Assembly (NCBI RefSeq): GCF_014197205.1
Contig: NZ_JACIFD010000004.1
Coordinates: 1 to 64,000 of the forward strand
Length of the DNA stretch: 64,000 nt
Source of the DNA: Canibacter oris
GTDB lineage: Bacteria; Actinomycetota; Actinomycetes; Actinomycetales; Microbacteriaceae
Reading direction: 5' to 3'
A program made the position numbers and the translations under genes. This document shows positions 9,001-17,758 of the stretch, in pieces (within the stretch, counting starts at the first letter, position 1; every line of letters begins with the position of its first letter). The notes beneath the pieces were generated by a model that did not search any database, was not told where the DNA came from, and worked only from the letters and a program-made list of their open reading frames with translations.

Positions 9001-9704
9001 ATTGGGTGGATCAGCCCGCCGCTGTTGCCGCCACTGCGGGGGGAGAAGCAGCGGCTGAGTCTGCAGGCGCAGCGCCCCTGTCTGGACGCTCAGCGAAGTT
9101 GTTTGCCGCGGCACAGCAAGCGCAGCTCGGCGCCGGAGAGCTGCAGTGGTTGGAACAGGCGCTCGCCAATGACTCCGCAGCTTGGAATGCAGAGTTCGGA
9201 GTGAACCGTGATGCTTCCCAGCTTGGCATTGAGCGCAACGTGCTGCGTTACCTCCCGAGCGACGAGGTGACTGTGCGTGCCGTGCAGAGTGCGCCGCTGC
9301 AGCATCTGGTGCGGGTGCTGGGAGCTGCGCTGCAGACCGGCTCACGCCCAACTTTGAGCGTGGATTACGTGCTGCCGCAGCCGCTGGTGACGGTGCTGCA
9401 GCAGGCCGGTGTCAAGATTGAGTTCCAAGACGCCGCAGCGTGGCGTCAGACTGTGCAGCAGCTGGCTGCGCGCGAAGGCGCTGCGGCAAGCTGGCGGATT
9501 CGGTTGGTTGCGGGGGCGGATCGCGCCACCGAACTGGATGCCATCTACGAGGCTAGCGCGGGCAAGCCAGACATTGCCGTCTATGGCGGTGAAGTGGTTT
9601 CTGCTGGTCGGGTGGAGATGCTGCCGTTCCTGCAGGAGCAGGCGGTGTCTATCACGGCACACCGCTTCGGCACTCCGAACTTCCTCAGTGAGGGGCTGCT
9701 GTAA
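6096..9704 (+). CDS. putA: Bifunctional proline dehydrogenase / L-glutamate gamma-semialdehyde dehydrogenase
   Basis: Oxidises proline to P5C (FAD) and then to glutamate (NAD+), channelling the intermediate. GTG at 6096 is preferred because the SD AGAAAGG (6083-6089) sits six bases upstream; an in-frame TTG at 6078 lacks one. The product is 1202 residues. The PRODH barrel spans about 50-470; the ALDH domain spans about 540-985, with catalytic Glu735 (AETSGKN) and Cys769 (GHAGQKCSAAS). A C-terminal region to 1202 resembles the extended tails of longer PutA forms. There is no N-terminal ribbon-helix-helix, so it should not autoregulate; the divergent LysR gene fits as regulator. Confidence 0.95.
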   Translation: MNEKVAATVRPQELGDAAVALVEKWLREAAEVPVDKAGQRLAGVLRDPRGLDFTVGFVDGVVRPEDLGAAANKLQELVPLTPSFLPAPMRGAIGVGGALAKPLPQVVVPAARKVLREMVSHLIIDATPQKLGRAISKIKKQGVRLNMNLLGEAILGEAEAAKRLAGTHELLARDDVDYVSIKVSATVAPHNHWAFDEAVEHIVKQLVPLYRTANAASPKKFINLDMEEYKDLDLTIAVFTKLLEQPEFINLEAGIVLQAYLPDALGAMMRLQEWAADRVANGGAPIKVRVVKGANLPMEIVDATIHGWPVATWDTKQQSDTSYKAVLDYALHPERVKHVRIGVAGHNLFDVALAWLLAKARGAQHGIEFEMLLGMATGQAEVVKREVGNLLLYVPVVKPAEFDVAIAYLIRRLEEGASQENFMSAVFELHSNTELFKREKQRFLASLADLEAITADGDPQNYQVPAAKRQQNRQHFDAAGVEQRVADRVAAGARGEFANTPDTDPDLPGNRAWGREIAQRMAASQLGVDLVAAAQVAKQTELEEIITRGIAAQQGWESLGAAGRAEVLHRAGEMLEQRRAELLEVMGSECGKTLDQADPEISEAIDFAHYYAMLGQQLEQVVGAKPAPQKLIAVIPPWNFPVAISAGGTLAALASGAAVIVKPATNAARSGALMVQALWDAGVPREVLQLVQFADRELGSQLVADSRVGRVILTGAYETAVAFRGLRRDLPVLAETSGKNAIIVTPNADLDLAAKDVALSAFGHAGQKCSAASLVILVGSVAKSKRFKNQLLDAVKSLKVGTPDDLESQMGTIITAPDGKLLRGLTELGAGESWLLKPQPLGSQSPLALDKNGKNKLWSPGVRDGVQRGSEYHMTEYFGPILGIMTAATLAEAIDIVNDIEYGLTSGLHSLDRDEIDLWLRTVQAGNLYVNRGITGAIVQRQPFGGWKKSAIGAGCKAGGPNYLHGLVDWVDQPAAVAATAGGEAAAESAGAAPLSGRSAKLFAAAQQAQLGAGELQWLEQALANDSAAWNAEFGVNRDASQLGIERNVLRYLPSDEVTVRAVQSAPLQHLVRVLGAALQTGSRPTLSVDYVLPQPLVTVLQQAGVKIEFQDAAAWRQTVQQLAAREGAAASWRIRLVAGADRATELDAIYEASAGKPDIAVYGGEVVSAGRVEMLPFLQEQAVSITAHRFGTPNFLSEGLL

Positions 9705-9727
9705 CGCGTCGCTGTAAAGCAAGGTGG

Positions 9728-9765
9728 AACGGTGTGCTCGGGTTGTCGGGCACACCGTTTCTGTT
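9728..9765 (+). terminator. Terminator after putA
   Basis: Perfect stem AACGGTGTGC (9728-9737) with GCACACCGTT (9750-9759), followed by TCTGTT. Confidence 0.7.
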
Positions 9766-9837
9766 AGCTGCCTGCATGGCGCGTATCAGGCAATGTTTAC
9801 TGTCGGTTTACTCACCCCCGTTTTGAGGGATATGAAA

Positions 9838-9868
9838 ACCCCCAGAAAACCTCGATTTTCCGGGGGTA
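9838..9868 (-). terminator. Terminator of tRNA-Ser (minus strand)
   Basis: On the minus strand a stem of five C then GGAAAA pairs with TTTTC-T-GGGGG, and TTTTC follows. It lies directly after the tRNA-Ser 3' end. Confidence 0.65.
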
Positions 9869-9872
9869 TTGG

Positions 9873-9960
9873 CGGTGGCGGCGGGATTTGAACCCGCGGT
9901 GCGGGGTTACCGCACACGACTTTTCGAGAGTCGCACCTTCGGCCGCTCGGACACGCCACC
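9873..9960 (-). tRNA. tRNA-Ser (CGA)
   Basis: 88-nt class II tRNA with a long variable arm. Acceptor GGTGGCG with CGCCACC; anticodon stem CGACT/AGTCG with loop CTCGAAA, giving anticodon CGA (reads UCG). T-arm GGGTTCAAATCCC. Discriminator G; CCA is not encoded. Confidence 0.95.
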
Positions 9961-10080
9961 GCTATTTAGCTTACGCTGGCTGCTGGCAATAATGCAATTT
10001 TGTGCGGCAGCTTGTTCCGGCAAAAACTGCATTCAGCGGATTTAAGCAAAGTTGTCACCCCTCTGCAATAAAGTCTTAGT

Positions 10081-11397
10081 ATGGCAAAGAACAAAACCGG
10101 TTACCGCTGTCGCAAGTGCGGGTGGGAGAGCTCGCGTTGGCTCAGTAAATGCGGGCAGTGCGAGACCTTTAACGCAATGCAGGAGGTACAGCTCGCACCT
10201 GCCGGGGCTGGGGTGCGTACCACAACCGTGACGGAGCCGCAGCAGCCAGCTTTGCCAATCACCCAGGTAGCTGCCGGTCTCAGTGTTTATCTGCCCACCG
10301 GTATCGCCGAGTTAGATCGGGTTTTGGGCGGTGGCTGCGTGCCGGGAGCAGCGATTTTGTTTTCTGGTGAGCCCGGGGTCGGTAAATCGACGCTATTGCT
10401 GCAGGCTGCGGCCAGGGTAGCTGCCCTGGGAGCTAAGGTTTTGTACATCAGCGGCGAAGAGTCTCTCGGGCAAATAAAGCTGCGGGCGGATCGCACCGGC
10501 GCCGTGCAAAACACCCTGTTTCTGGCAACGGAGACTGATGTGACCGCGGTGCTGGGACACATTGCTGCGGTTGATCCTGATTTCTTGATAGTTGATTCGG
10601 TGCAGACCATTGCCAGCCCAGACATTGAGGGTGTGGTGGGCGGGCCGGCGCAGGTACGTGAGGTGGCGCAAATATTGGTGCGCGCCGCGAAGCAGCGTAA
10701 CACTCCTTTAATGCTGGTCGGGCACGTCACCAAAGAGGGCAATGTGGCAGGTCCTCGCACACTGGAGCACCTGGTTGATGTTGTGTGCCATTTTGAGGGC
10801 GATAGGCAGAGCTCGCTCAGGTTTTTACGTACCTTGAAAAATCGTTTCGGCGCCACCGATGAGGTGGGCTGTTTTGAGATGGTTGCTGCGGGGATTCGCG
10901 AGGTTGCAGACCCAAGTGAGCTGTTTGTTAGCGGCGCAGCCGCTGCTGCGAGCGGCACTTGTGTGACTTTTGCTTTGGAGGGGCGGCGGGTGCTGCCGGT
11001 GGAGGTACAGGCGCTGGTGGCGGCAAGTGCAGCTCCGCAGCCGCGGCGGGTGACCAGCGGGGTTGATGCTGCACGGGTCGCGATGATTCTCGCTGTGTTA
11101 GAGCGCCGCGCAGGGTTAAAACTGCATGATAAAGACGTTTATGTGTCTACCGTCGGCGGCATTAAACTGCAGGAGCCGGGGGCTGATTTAGCGATTGCGC
11201 TGGCGATTGCGAGTGCGGCGCAAGATAAGCCACTGCCGGCGGGGGTGGCGGCTGCCGCTGAGCTTAGCCTTTCCGGGGAGGTGCGTCCGGTGATTTCCAA
11301 CGAGCAGCGCGCAAAGGAAGCGAAGCGGCTGGGTTATACAAAGTATCTTGATAGCGCGCAGGGTACCATAGCTGCTGCGTGCGCTACGGTGCTTTAG
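10081..11397 (+). CDS. radA: DNA repair protein RadA
   Basis: RecA-like ATPase that promotes branch migration during recombinational repair. The 438 residues match the family. A zinc finger has Cys10, Cys13, Cys24 and Cys27; Walker A GEPGVGKST is at 96-104; the RadA-specific KNRFG motif is at 253-257; a C-terminal Lon-protease-like domain follows from about 310. The ATG start has no convincing SD. mqo follows after about 40 bp on the same strand with no obvious terminator between. Confidence 0.95.
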   Translation: MAKNKTGYRCRKCGWESSRWLSKCGQCETFNAMQEVQLAPAGAGVRTTTVTEPQQPALPITQVAAGLSVYLPTGIAELDRVLGGGCVPGAAILFSGEPGVGKSTLLLQAAARVAALGAKVLYISGEESLGQIKLRADRTGAVQNTLFLATETDVTAVLGHIAAVDPDFLIVDSVQTIASPDIEGVVGGPAQVREVAQILVRAAKQRNTPLMLVGHVTKEGNVAGPRTLEHLVDVVCHFEGDRQSSLRFLRTLKNRFGATDEVGCFEMVAAGIREVADPSELFVSGAAAAASGTCVTFALEGRRVLPVEVQALVAASAAPQPRRVTSGVDAARVAMILAVLERRAGLKLHDKDVYVSTVGGIKLQEPGADLAIALAIASAAQDKPLPAGVAAAAELSLSGEVRPVISNEQRAKEAKRLGYTKYLDSAQGTIAAACATVL

Positions 11398-11439
11398 GCT
11401 ACGGCCGTTAAAAATCGCGGTAAGATGTTGAGAGTGAAC

Positions 11440-12909
11440 ATGAAAGCAGTTGATGTAGCACTTATCGGCGGCGGTATTATGAGCGCAACCCTCGGGACGC
11501 TTCTCAAAAAATTAGAGCCGCAGTGGAGAATCGAGCTGTTCGAGACGCAGGATGAAGTTGCCACCGAGAGCAGCAACGGCTGGAATAACGCCGGCACAGG
11601 GCACGCTGCGCTGTGCGAGCTGAACTACATGCCGGAGGGTGCCGATGGCAGTCTGTCTGGCGCGAAAGCTATTGATATCAACGAGCAGTACCAAATGTCA
11701 CGGGAGTGGTGGGCAAGTCAGGTCGAGCAGGGCGTGCTAAAAAACCCTGAAAGCTTTATTAACTCGGTGCCGCACCTGACCTTCGTGGAAGGCGAGGAAA
11801 ACGTTGATTACCTGCGCCGTCGCTACGAGATTTTGAAAGACGAGCCGCTTTTTGCGGATATGGAATACACCGAAGATCCAGCGGTTATTGCTGAGTGGGC
11901 TCCGCTGCTGATTGATCGCCGCGACAAAAACCAGGTCATCGCTGCAACCCGCTCACGCAGCGGTAACGACGTTAATTTTGGCGAGGTTACGAAGCAGCTG
12001 GTGGAACACCTGGCCGAGTCTGGTGCCGGGGTGCACTTGAATTCCCGGGTCACTGATGTGCGGCGGGTCGAAGGTGCCTGGGAGCTTACTATCACTGACC
12101 GGCAGCGGTCACAGCGGCACACAGTGAAGGCTAAGTTCGTGTTTGTTGGTGCTGGCGGCGGTGCGCTGCATCTGCTGCAAGCATCCGGGATTCCCGAGAT
12201 TGCCGGCTACGGCGGTTTCCCAATCAGCGGTAAGTTCCTGCGCTGCACTAATAAAGAAGTGATTGCCCAGCATCAGGCAAAGGTTTACGGCAAAGCAAAA
12301 GTTGGTGCGCCTCCAATGTCTGTGCCGCACCTCGATACCCGTTATATTGACGGGGAGCAGGGACTGCTGTTTGGCCCTTACGCCGGTTTCAGCCCGAACT
12401 TCCTGAAGAGCGGTTCGTGGTTTGATTTGTTTAAGTCGATTCGCGCCCATAACCTGGGGCCAATGATGAAAGTCGGCTTGACACAGTGGTCGCTGGAAAA
12501 ATATCTGGCGCAAGAATTGTTGGCAAGCCGCGACAAGCAGATTGAGACGCTGCGGGAATACTACCCGGCTGCAGACGCTGATGACTGGGAGATGATCACC
12601 GCCGGTCAGCGTGTGCAGATTATGAAGAAAGACCCAGAAAAAGGCGGTGTGCTGCAGTTCGGCACCGAGATCGTGTCTAGTGCAGACGGCACTATCGCCG
12701 GGCTTTTGGGTGCTTCGCCAGGAGCTTCAACCGCGGTTTATGCGATGCTTAACGTTTTGAAGACCTGCTTCAAAGAGCAGTTTGAAAACAAGTGGCGGCA
12801 AGAAATCGCAAAAGAAGTGCCGGCATATTTTGAGCCACTCAACACCTCTTTGGAAGCCGCAAATGCTTCCTACGAGCGTACCGCACAGGTTTTGGGCCTC
12901 GAAAAATAA
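11440..12909 (+). CDS. mqo: Malate:quinone oxidoreductase
   Basis: Membrane-associated FAD enzyme oxidising malate to oxaloacetate and passing electrons to quinone, replacing or complementing malate dehydrogenase in the TCA cycle. The N-terminal dinucleotide-binding motif VALIGGGIMSATLG is within the first 20 residues. Conserved Mqo segments include SSNGWNNAGTGHAALCELNY and LLFGPYAGFSPNFLKSGS. Length is 489 residues from the ATG at 11440; an in-frame ATG at 11425 adds five residues and neither has a strong SD. Confidence 0.95.
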   Translation: MKAVDVALIGGGIMSATLGTLLKKLEPQWRIELFETQDEVATESSNGWNNAGTGHAALCELNYMPEGADGSLSGAKAIDINEQYQMSREWWASQVEQGVLKNPESFINSVPHLTFVEGEENVDYLRRRYEILKDEPLFADMEYTEDPAVIAEWAPLLIDRRDKNQVIAATRSRSGNDVNFGEVTKQLVEHLAESGAGVHLNSRVTDVRRVEGAWELTITDRQRSQRHTVKAKFVFVGAGGGALHLLQASGIPEIAGYGGFPISGKFLRCTNKEVIAQHQAKVYGKAKVGAPPMSVPHLDTRYIDGEQGLLFGPYAGFSPNFLKSGSWFDLFKSIRAHNLGPMMKVGLTQWSLEKYLAQELLASRDKQIETLREYYPAADADDWEMITAGQRVQIMKKDPEKGGVLQFGTEIVSSADGTIAGLLGASPGASTAVYAMLNVLKTCFKEQFENKWRQEIAKEVPAYFEPLNTSLEAANASYERTAQVLGLEK

Positions 12910-13180
12910 TCCGCGATAAAGGTTTACCCTGCCGTAGGCGGTTATGAGCTTGCGTAATCCCAGCGGCAGGGCGTAACATAAATAGTGGTGTGTTCCACCT
13001 TGATCACGTCACGCGTGGCGAAAAGAGCGCACTTAGGGTCCCTGCCCAGACGGGCAAACCCCCACGGCATACCTGCACCAGTGTTTAATATCAAGCACGG
13101 CAGGTCGTTGCTAGCTAAGCAACAAGCTGAAAACACATTCAGTATCGCTGTCACCGTGCAGCACTAATAAGGAGAACAAG
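12910..13180 (+). promoter_or_regulatory. Long leader/promoter region of rpsL
   Basis: 271 bp without a gene. It holds a dyad CCCTGCCG (12927-12934) with CGGCAGGG (12964-12971) that could end mqo transcription, then the str-operon promoter and leader. The SD AAGGAG ends eight bases before the rpsL TTG. No further element recognised. Confidence 0.45.
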
Positions 13181-13555
13181 TTGCCTACAATTCAGCAGCT
13201 GGTTCGCAAAGGCCGCAAGTCTAAGGTCGCAAAGACCAAGGCACCTGCGCTGAAAGCGAATCCTCAGCAGCGTGGTGTGTGCACCCGTGTGTACACCACA
13301 ACCCCAAAGAAGCCTAACTCAGCTATGCGTAAGGTAGCCCGTGTGAAGCTTTCTAACGGCACCGAGGTCACCGCCTACATTCCAGGCGAGGGCCACAACC
13401 TGCAGGAGCACTCAATGGTGCTCGTGCGTGGTGGTCGTGTGAAAGACTTGCCAGGTGTACGTTACCGTATCGTGCGCGGTGCGCTTGATACCCAGGCTGT
13501 GAAAGGCCGTCAGCAGGCTCGTAGCCACTACGGTGCGAAGAAGGAGAAGAAGTAA
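13181..13555 (+). CDS. rpsL: 30S ribosomal protein S12
   Basis: Small-subunit protein at the decoding centre. 124 residues with the conserved [13 protein letters not shown] loop. Lys43 and Lys88, the sites commonly changed in streptomycin resistance, are both lysine, so the allele looks wild type. It starts with TTG, supported by the SD AAGGAG just upstream and by protein alignment ([12 protein letters not shown]). First gene of the str operon; its stop overlaps the rpsG start by one base (TAATG). Confidence 0.98.
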   Translation: MPTIQQLVRKGRKSKVAKTKAPALKANPQQRGVCTRVYTTTPKKPNSAMRKVARVKLSNGTEVTAYIPGEGHNLQEHSMVLVRGGRVKDLPGVRYRIVRGALDTQAVKGRQQARSHYGAKKEKK

Positions 13556-14025
13556 TGCCACGTAAAGGCCCAGCTCCGAAACGCCCAGTTGTAGCGGATC
13601 CAGTATACGGTTCACCAGTGGTGAGCCAGCTTGTAAACAAAGTTCTGCTCGACGGCAAAAAAGGTCTTGCAGAGCGTATCGTTTACGGTGCGCTTGAGAA
13701 GGTAGCGGAAAAGAGCGGTCAGGACGCAGTAGTTGTGCTGAAGAAAGCTCTTGACAACATCCGCCCAACCCTCGAGGTGCGCTCACGTCGCGTTGGCGGT
13801 AGCACCTACCAGGTGCCGGTTGAGGTTAAACCACACCGTGCTAACACTCTTGCGCTGCGTTGGTTGACCGGTTATGCAAAAGCTCGCCGCGAGCACACCA
13901 TGACTGATCGTCTGACCAATGAGATCCTCGATGCTTCAAACGGTCTTGGTGCCGCTGTGAAGCGTCGTGAAGACACTCACAAGATGGCTGAGTCGAACCG
14001 CGCGTTCGCTCACTACCGCTGGTAG
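13555..14025 (+). CDS. rpsG: 30S ribosomal protein S7
   Basis: Primary 16S rRNA 3'-domain binding protein, 156 residues of the usual length, starting [10 protein letters not shown]. Overlaps rpsL by one base, implying translational coupling. In other bacteria S7 is the translational repressor of the str operon. A perfect hairpin lies between it and fusA. Confidence 0.98.
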   Translation: MPRKGPAPKRPVVADPVYGSPVVSQLVNKVLLDGKKGLAERIVYGALEKVAEKSGQDAVVVLKKALDNIRPTLEVRSRRVGGSTYQVPVEVKPHRANTLALRWLTGYAKARREHTMTDRLTNEILDASNGLGAAVKRREDTHKMAESNRAFAHYRW

Positions 14026-14032
14026 TCAGTTC

Positions 14033-14058
14033 GCGGGCAGTGATTCGTCACTGCCCGC
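14033..14058 (+). terminator. UUCG-capped hairpin between rpsG and fusA
   Basis: Perfect 11-bp stem GCGGGCAGTGA (14033-14043) with TCACTGCCCGC (14048-14058) and loop TTCG. No clean T-run follows, so it may attenuate or process the message rather than end it fully. Confidence 0.6.
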
Positions 14059-14103
14059 ACTGCCGGCTTTAAGTTTTAACCACTTCATACTGAGGAGATC
14101 CCT

Positions 14104-16218
14104 GTGGCACAAGACGTGCTCACCGACCTGAATATGGTCCGCAACATCGGCATCATGGCGCACATTGATGCTGGTAAAACCACTACCACCGAGCGCATCC
14201 TGTTTTACACAGGTGTGAACCACAAGCTTGGCGAAACCCACGACGGTGCATCAACCACCGACTGGATGGAGCAGGAAAAAGAGCGTGGTATCACCATTAC
14301 CAGCGCTGCGGTTACTTGCTTCTGGAACAAGAACCAGATCAACATCATTGACACCCCAGGTCACGTTGACTTCACTGTTGAGGTGGAGCGTTCACTGCGT
14401 GTGCTCGACGGTGCCGTAGCTGTTTTTGACGGCAAAGAGGGCGTGGAGCCACAGTCTGAGACCGTGTGGCGTCAGGCTGATAAGTACGAAGTTCCACGTA
14501 TCTGCTTCGTTAACAAGATGGACAAGATGGGTGCTGACTTCTACTTCACCGTAGACACCATCGTAAGCCGTCTTGGCGCTAAGCCACTCGTAATGCAGCT
14601 GCCAATCGGTGCCGAAGCTGACTTTATCGGCGTTGTTGACCTGCTGAGCATGAAAGCATTCGTATGGCCAGGCGATGCAAAGGGTGACGTAACCCTCGGC
14701 GCTGAGTACGAGGTGCAGGACATCCCTGCAGATCTGCAGGCGAAAGCCGAAGAGTACCGTGCCCAGCTGGTAGAGACCGTTGCTGAGAGCGATGAAGCGC
14801 TGCTGGAGAAGTATTTCGCTGGCGAAGAGTTGACCATTGACGAAATCAAGGGTGCAATTCGCAAACTGGTAGTGAAGAACGAAATCTTCCCAGTGTTCTG
14901 TGGTTCAGCGTTTAAGAACCGCGGCATTCAGCCAATGCTTGACGCGGTTGTTGACTTCCTGCCAAACCCGCTGGATATTGGTGCTATCAAGGCACACGAT
15001 CCTGCTGACGAAGAGAAAATCATCGAGCGCAAGCCAAGCTCTGATGAGCCATTCTCAGCGCTGGCGTTCAAGGTTGCGGTGCACCCATTCTTCGGTCGCC
15101 TAACCTACGTGCGCGTGTACTCAGGTGTGGCTCCTTCAGGCGCGCAGGTAGTTAACTCAACCAAGAGTAAGAAAGAGCGTATCGGTAAAGTATTCCAGAT
15201 GCACGCCAACAAGGAGAACCCTGTTGACGAGCTGCGCGCCGGTAACATCTACGCAGTTATCGGTCTGAAAGACACCACCACCGGCGACACTCTGTGCGAT
15301 CCAGCGAACCCAGTTGTGCTGGAGTCAATGACCTTCCCAGAGCCAGTGATCGAGGTTGCGGTAGAGCCAAAGACCAAGGGCGACCAGGAAAAGATGTCAA
15401 CCGCGATTCAGAAGCTTGCGGAGGAGGATCCAACCTTCCGCGTGAGCCTGAACGCAGAAACCGGGCAGACTGTTATCGCCGGTATGGGTGAGTTGCACCT
15501 CGACATCATCGTGGACCGGATGAAGCGCGAGTTCAAGGTGGAAGCAAACGTTGGTAAGCCACAGGTTGCTTACCGCGAAACCATCCGCCGTGCAGTAGAG
15601 AAGCACGAATACACTCACAAGAAGCAGACCGGTGGTTCTGGTCAGTTCGCGAAGGTGCAGATTGCACTTGCTCCGCTTGAGGTTGAGGGCAGCGAAATCT
15701 ACGAGTTCGAGGATAAAGTTACCGGTGGTCGTGTGCCACGCGAGTACATTCCATCAGTGGACGCGGGTATTCAGGATGCAATGCAGTACGGTATCCTCGC
15801 TGGCTTCCCAGTTGTGGGTGTGAAAGCAACCCTGCTTGACGGTCAATACCACGATGTTGACTCATCTGAAATGGCCTTCAAGATTGCAGGTTCAATGGCT
15901 TTCAAAGAGGCTGCGAAACTTGCAGCACCAGTGCTGCTAGAGCCAGTTATGGCTGTAGAAGTGCGTACTCCAGAAGAGTACATGGGTGATGTAATCGGTG
16001 ACTTGAACTCTCGCCGTGGCCAGATCCAGTCAATGGAGGATGCATCCGGTGTGAAGGTTGTGCGTGCAAACGTGCCACTTTCAGAAATGTTTGGGTACAT
16101 TGGCGACCTGCGGTCAAAGACCAGCGGTCGTGCGGTGTTCTCGATGGTCTTTGACTCCTATGCTGAGGTGCCGAAGGCTGTGGCCGATGAGATCATTCAG
16201 AAGGCTCAGGGCGCCTAA
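14104..16218 (+). CDS. fusA: Elongation factor G
   Basis: Translocase GTPase of protein synthesis, 704 residues. G1 motif [12 protein letters not shown] near 20-30, G3 DTPGHVDF and G4 NKMDK are intact. Starts at GTG (SD GAGGAG, 14092-14097). Third gene of the str operon, followed by a dyad and then tuf. Confidence 0.98.
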   Translation: MAQDVLTDLNMVRNIGIMAHIDAGKTTTTERILFYTGVNHKLGETHDGASTTDWMEQEKERGITITSAAVTCFWNKNQINIIDTPGHVDFTVEVERSLRVLDGAVAVFDGKEGVEPQSETVWRQADKYEVPRICFVNKMDKMGADFYFTVDTIVSRLGAKPLVMQLPIGAEADFIGVVDLLSMKAFVWPGDAKGDVTLGAEYEVQDIPADLQAKAEEYRAQLVETVAESDEALLEKYFAGEELTIDEIKGAIRKLVVKNEIFPVFCGSAFKNRGIQPMLDAVVDFLPNPLDIGAIKAHDPADEEKIIERKPSSDEPFSALAFKVAVHPFFGRLTYVRVYSGVAPSGAQVVNSTKSKKERIGKVFQMHANKENPVDELRAGNIYAVIGLKDTTTGDTLCDPANPVVLESMTFPEPVIEVAVEPKTKGDQEKMSTAIQKLAEEDPTFRVSLNAETGQTVIAGMGELHLDIIVDRMKREFKVEANVGKPQVAYRETIRRAVEKHEYTHKKQTGGSGQFAKVQIALAPLEVEGSEIYEFEDKVTGGRVPREYIPSVDAGIQDAMQYGILAGFPVVGVKATLLDGQYHDVDSSEMAFKIAGSMAFKEAAKLAAPVLLEPVMAVEVRTPEEYMGDVIGDLNSRRGQIQSMEDASGVKVVRANVPLSEMFGYIGDLRSKTSGRAVFSMVFDSYAEVPKAVADEIIQKAQGA

Positions 16219-16228
16219 AACGCCCGAT

Positions 16229-16265
16229 TGGGCGTCACTGCGAAACGATTTCAAGGTGACGCCCA
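16229..16265 (+). terminator. Dyad after fusA
   Basis: Perfect stem TGGGCGTCAC (16229-16238) with GTGACGCCCA (16256-16265). A T-run appears only 14 bp later, so it may be a partial terminator before tuf. Confidence 0.5.
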
Positions 16266-16381
16266 GCAAACTCATCTGTTTTTCTGTAAGATGAGTAGGT
16301 AACATAAAACGAAAACTAGTTGTATTTAGCGCCGCTAATCCGGTGGTTGTTGAATACACAAGACGTCCTGAGGAGGACCAA

Positions 16382-17575
16382 GTGGCAAAGGCCAAGTTCG
16401 AGCGGACTAAGCCGCACGTAAACATCGGTACCATCGGTCACGTTGACCACGGTAAGACCACTCTTACCGCTGCTATCTCAAAGGTTCTGGCTGACAAGTT
16501 CCCGTCAGAGACCAACGTACAGCGTGACTTCAACACCATTGACTCAGCTCCGGAGGAGCGCGAGCGCGGTATTACCATCAACATCTCACACGTTGAGTAC
16601 GAGACCGAGAAGCGTCACTACGCACACGTTGACGCTCCAGGCCACGCTGACTACATCAAGAACATGATCACCGGTGCAGCTCAGATGGACGGCGCTATCC
16701 TCGTGGTAGCAGCTACCGACGGTCTGATGGCTCAGTCAAAGGAGCACATCCTCCTGGCTAAGCAGGTTGGTGTTCCATACCTGCTCGTTGCGCTGAACAA
16801 GTGCGATCAGGTAGAAGACGAAGAGATGCTTGAGCTGGTTGAAATGGAAGTTCGTGAAGAGCTTTCAAAGAACGGCTTCGACGGTGACAACGCTCCAGTT
16901 GTGCGCGTATCAGGCTACCAGGCACTGCAGGGCGACGAGAAGTGGACTGAGTCAATCCTGGAGCTGATGGCTGCAGTTGACGAGTCAATTCCTGACCCAG
17001 TACGTGACAAAGACAAGCCATTCCTGATGCCAATTGAGGATGTTTTCACCATCACCGGTCGTGGCACCGTGGTTACCGGCCGTGCTGAGCGTGGTACCCT
17101 GAAGATCAACTCTGAGGTTGAAATCGTTGGTCTGCGGGACACTCAGAAGACCACCGTAACCGGTATCGAGATGTTCCACAAGCAGCTCGATGAGGCATGG
17201 GCAGGTGAGAACTGTGGTCTGCTGCTTCGCGGCACCAAGCGTGAAGACGTTGAGCGTGGCCAGGTTGTTGTAGCTCCAGGCTCAATCACCCCACACACCA
17301 AGTTCGAGGGCACCGCTTACATCCTGAAGAAGGAAGAGGGCGGCCGCCACAACCCATTCTTCACTAACTACCGTCCGCAGTTCTACTTCCGTACCACTGA
17401 CGTGACCGGTGTTATCTCTCTGCCAGAGGGCACCGAGATGGTTATGCCAGGTGACACCACCGACATGACCGTTGAGCTGATTCAGCCAATCGCGATGGAG
17501 GAGTCACTCGGCTTCGCTATCCGCGAGGGTGGCCGCACCGTTGGTGCAGGCACCGTTACCAAAATTCTTGACTAA
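16382..17575 (+). CDS. tuf: Elongation factor Tu
   Basis: GTPase delivering aminoacyl-tRNA to the ribosome, 397 residues. GTG at 16382 is chosen because of the SD GAGGAGGACC just upstream and the family start [20 protein letters not shown]. Motifs [15 protein letters not shown] and NKCD are present. Codon use is strongly biased: 11 of 13 Ser codons are TCA. Last gene of the str operon, ended by a very strong terminator. Confidence 0.98.
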   Translation: MAKAKFERTKPHVNIGTIGHVDHGKTTLTAAISKVLADKFPSETNVQRDFNTIDSAPEERERGITINISHVEYETEKRHYAHVDAPGHADYIKNMITGAAQMDGAILVVAATDGLMAQSKEHILLAKQVGVPYLLVALNKCDQVEDEEMLELVEMEVREELSKNGFDGDNAPVVRVSGYQALQGDEKWTESILELMAAVDESIPDPVRDKDKPFLMPIEDVFTITGRGTVVTGRAERGTLKINSEVEIVGLRDTQKTTVTGIEMFHKQLDEAWAGENCGLLLRGTKREDVERGQVVVAPGSITPHTKFEGTAYILKKEEGGRHNPFFTNYRPQFYFRTTDVTGVISLPEGTEMVMPGDTTDMTVELIQPIAMEESLGFAIREGGRTVGAGTVTKILD

Positions 17576-17585
17576 GAGTCTTTAA

Positions 17586-17630
17586 AAGTTCAGGGTCCGA
17601 GTATAGCGCTCGGGCCCTGAACTTTTTTAC
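17586..17630 (+). terminator. Strong terminator after tuf
   Basis: 16-bp stem AAGTTCAGGGTCCGAG (17586-17601) with CTCGGGCCCTGAACTT (17609-17624) running into six T. Confidence 0.9.
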
Positions 17631-17663
17631 TGAGCAGTTTTCAAGAGACTAGAATTGTTTAAC

Positions 17664-17708
17664 TTAGGTAAGCCAAAATTGACGGTTTATTGCAGTAGCT
17701 GATACGAT
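17664..17708 (+). promoter_or_regulatory. Promoter of the large surface-protein gene with DtxR-like overlap
   Basis: TTGACG (17679-17684), 18-bp spacer and TACGAT (17703-17708). TTAGGTAAGCCAAAA (17664-17678) abuts the -35 and matches the left half of a DtxR/IdeR box. The regulator is inferred only. Confidence 0.45.
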
Positions 17709-17758
17709 ACTCAGGCAGGTTAGTGAGAATTTTCTCACAAAAGCAAAAGAGAGAACAA

